Source: Austropuccinia psidii (Eukaryota > Basidiomycota > Pucciniomycetes > Pucciniales > Sphaerophragmiaceae). From it: a stretch of DNA of 64,000 nt. The stretch spans positions 22,300,866 to 22,364,865 of the forward strand of contig JALGQZ010000008.1 in assembly GCA_023105745.1 (NCBI GenBank). Direction: 5' to 3'. A program made the position numbers and the translations under genes. Shown here piece by piece: positions 63,673-64,000 of this stretch (within the stretch, counting starts at the first letter, position 1; every line of letters starts with the position of its first letter). The notes beneath the pieces were generated by a model. The model was not told where the DNA came from and ran no database searches. It saw only the letters and a list, made by a program, of their open reading frames with translations.

Positions 63673-64000
63673 ATGGTATGTGTTTTGTTTAGTACTCATG
63701 GGTTGGATCGATCCTCATATAATCCCTTGTTTTCTAGAACGATACCACTTTGGATAGATACCAGCTCGAGCCTACCCTTCAATCAGTCCGTCATCTCATC
63801 TTGAACGAGACAAAAGGAAATTGTGTTCCAGTATCGTTGTCTTTGCCTGCCGACTTGACAACACCTGTGGCTGCCTACCTCAAGCTTACCAATGGCGCTA
63901 CATCTCATCCAATTAGTCCTTCTTCAACTAGCAATCAAGGCGTCACTGGCGTAGAAAGTTTTCTCCTCGAGAGCATTGTCTCTGGCACTCATCAAGCTCG
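63673..64000 (+). CDS. TRP2: Anthranilate synthase component I, N-terminal part (partial at edge)
   Basis: First enzyme of tryptophan synthesis: chorismate plus ammonia or glutamine to anthranilate, acting with the glutaminase component, normally cytosolic. Exon 1 is the ATG alone (63673-63675). A 62-nt intron (63676-63737, GTATGT to TTCTAG) follows, and exon 2 continues in frame from Asn to the window end. Visible: an N-terminal segment LDRYQLEPTLQSVRHLIL, then CVPVSLSLPADLTTPVAAYL, which matches the family's P-V-x-x-x-L-x-x-D-x-T-P-V-x-A-Y-x-K-L pattern, and SFLLES (residues 75-80). The L-L-E-S motif forms the tryptophan feedback site in this family. A low-complexity insert (SHPISPSSTSNQG) separates them, as in fungal members. 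Reading through the intron would stop within about 40 codons, supporting splicing. The chorismate-binding domain lies beyond the edge. Confidence 0.88.
63676..63737 (+). other. TRP2 intron 1, immediately after the start codon
   Basis: GTATGT donor and TTCTAG acceptor, 62 nt, phase 0 directly after ATG. No sharp branch-point consensus was seen. Exon 2 has no in-frame Met, so the protein's only visible start depends on this junction. Confidence 0.75.

Overview
The window looks like the repeat-dominated genome of a rust fungus (Pucciniales). The evidence is very low GC, short spliceosomal introns, a basidiomycete-type TRP2 start at the right edge, and degenerate chromodomain Ty3/gypsy, PIF/Harbinger and MULE elements. 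The gag/pol proteins match families I recall from the myrtle rust Austropuccinia psidii. I could not run a search, so the species name is an inference. Only one cellular gene is convincing: the 5' end of anthranilate synthase component I (TRP2) at 63,673-64,000, running off the edge. Almost everything else is transposon remains or AT-rich sequence.

Layout: 1-288, T/A low-complexity array. 2,676-8,290, a decayed PIF/Harbinger DNA transposon with matching terminal inverted repeats. It holds a DDE transposase (+), a broken Tet-like 2OG-Fe(II) oxygenase (-) and a broken Myb/SANT-like protein (-). 8,291-16,353, AT-rich with two hairpin-forming repeats. 16,883-20,060, a decayed MULE transposase followed by an OTU-type cysteine protease domain and interrupted by a 200-bp ATT microsatellite. 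20,061-23,847, AT-rich with a probable LTR relic.

23,848-47,943 is one nested retrotransposon complex. An old minus-strand Ty3 element, bounded by matching GTTAA duplications, has a foreign LTR in its integrase. Between its RNase H and integrase fragments lies a much younger plus-strand Ty3 element (29,704-39,774; CTCTC duplications; LTRs about 2% different by eye). In the young element, an intron with matching splice phase joins a short upstream exon to one gag frame. A second, overlapping gag frame begins with an ATG inside that intron. Both overlapping frames also remain open in the old, diverged element.

48,780-50,610, probable second MULE relic. 53,440-56,520, about 18 diverged copies of a roughly 160-bp satellite. 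56,726-63,329, AT-rich with no gene seen. From about 63,330 CpG dinucleotides become common again (23 in 670 bp), whereas the 4.6-kb pol of the young element has about three. This fits long-term cytosine methylation and deamination of the repeats but not of the gene start.
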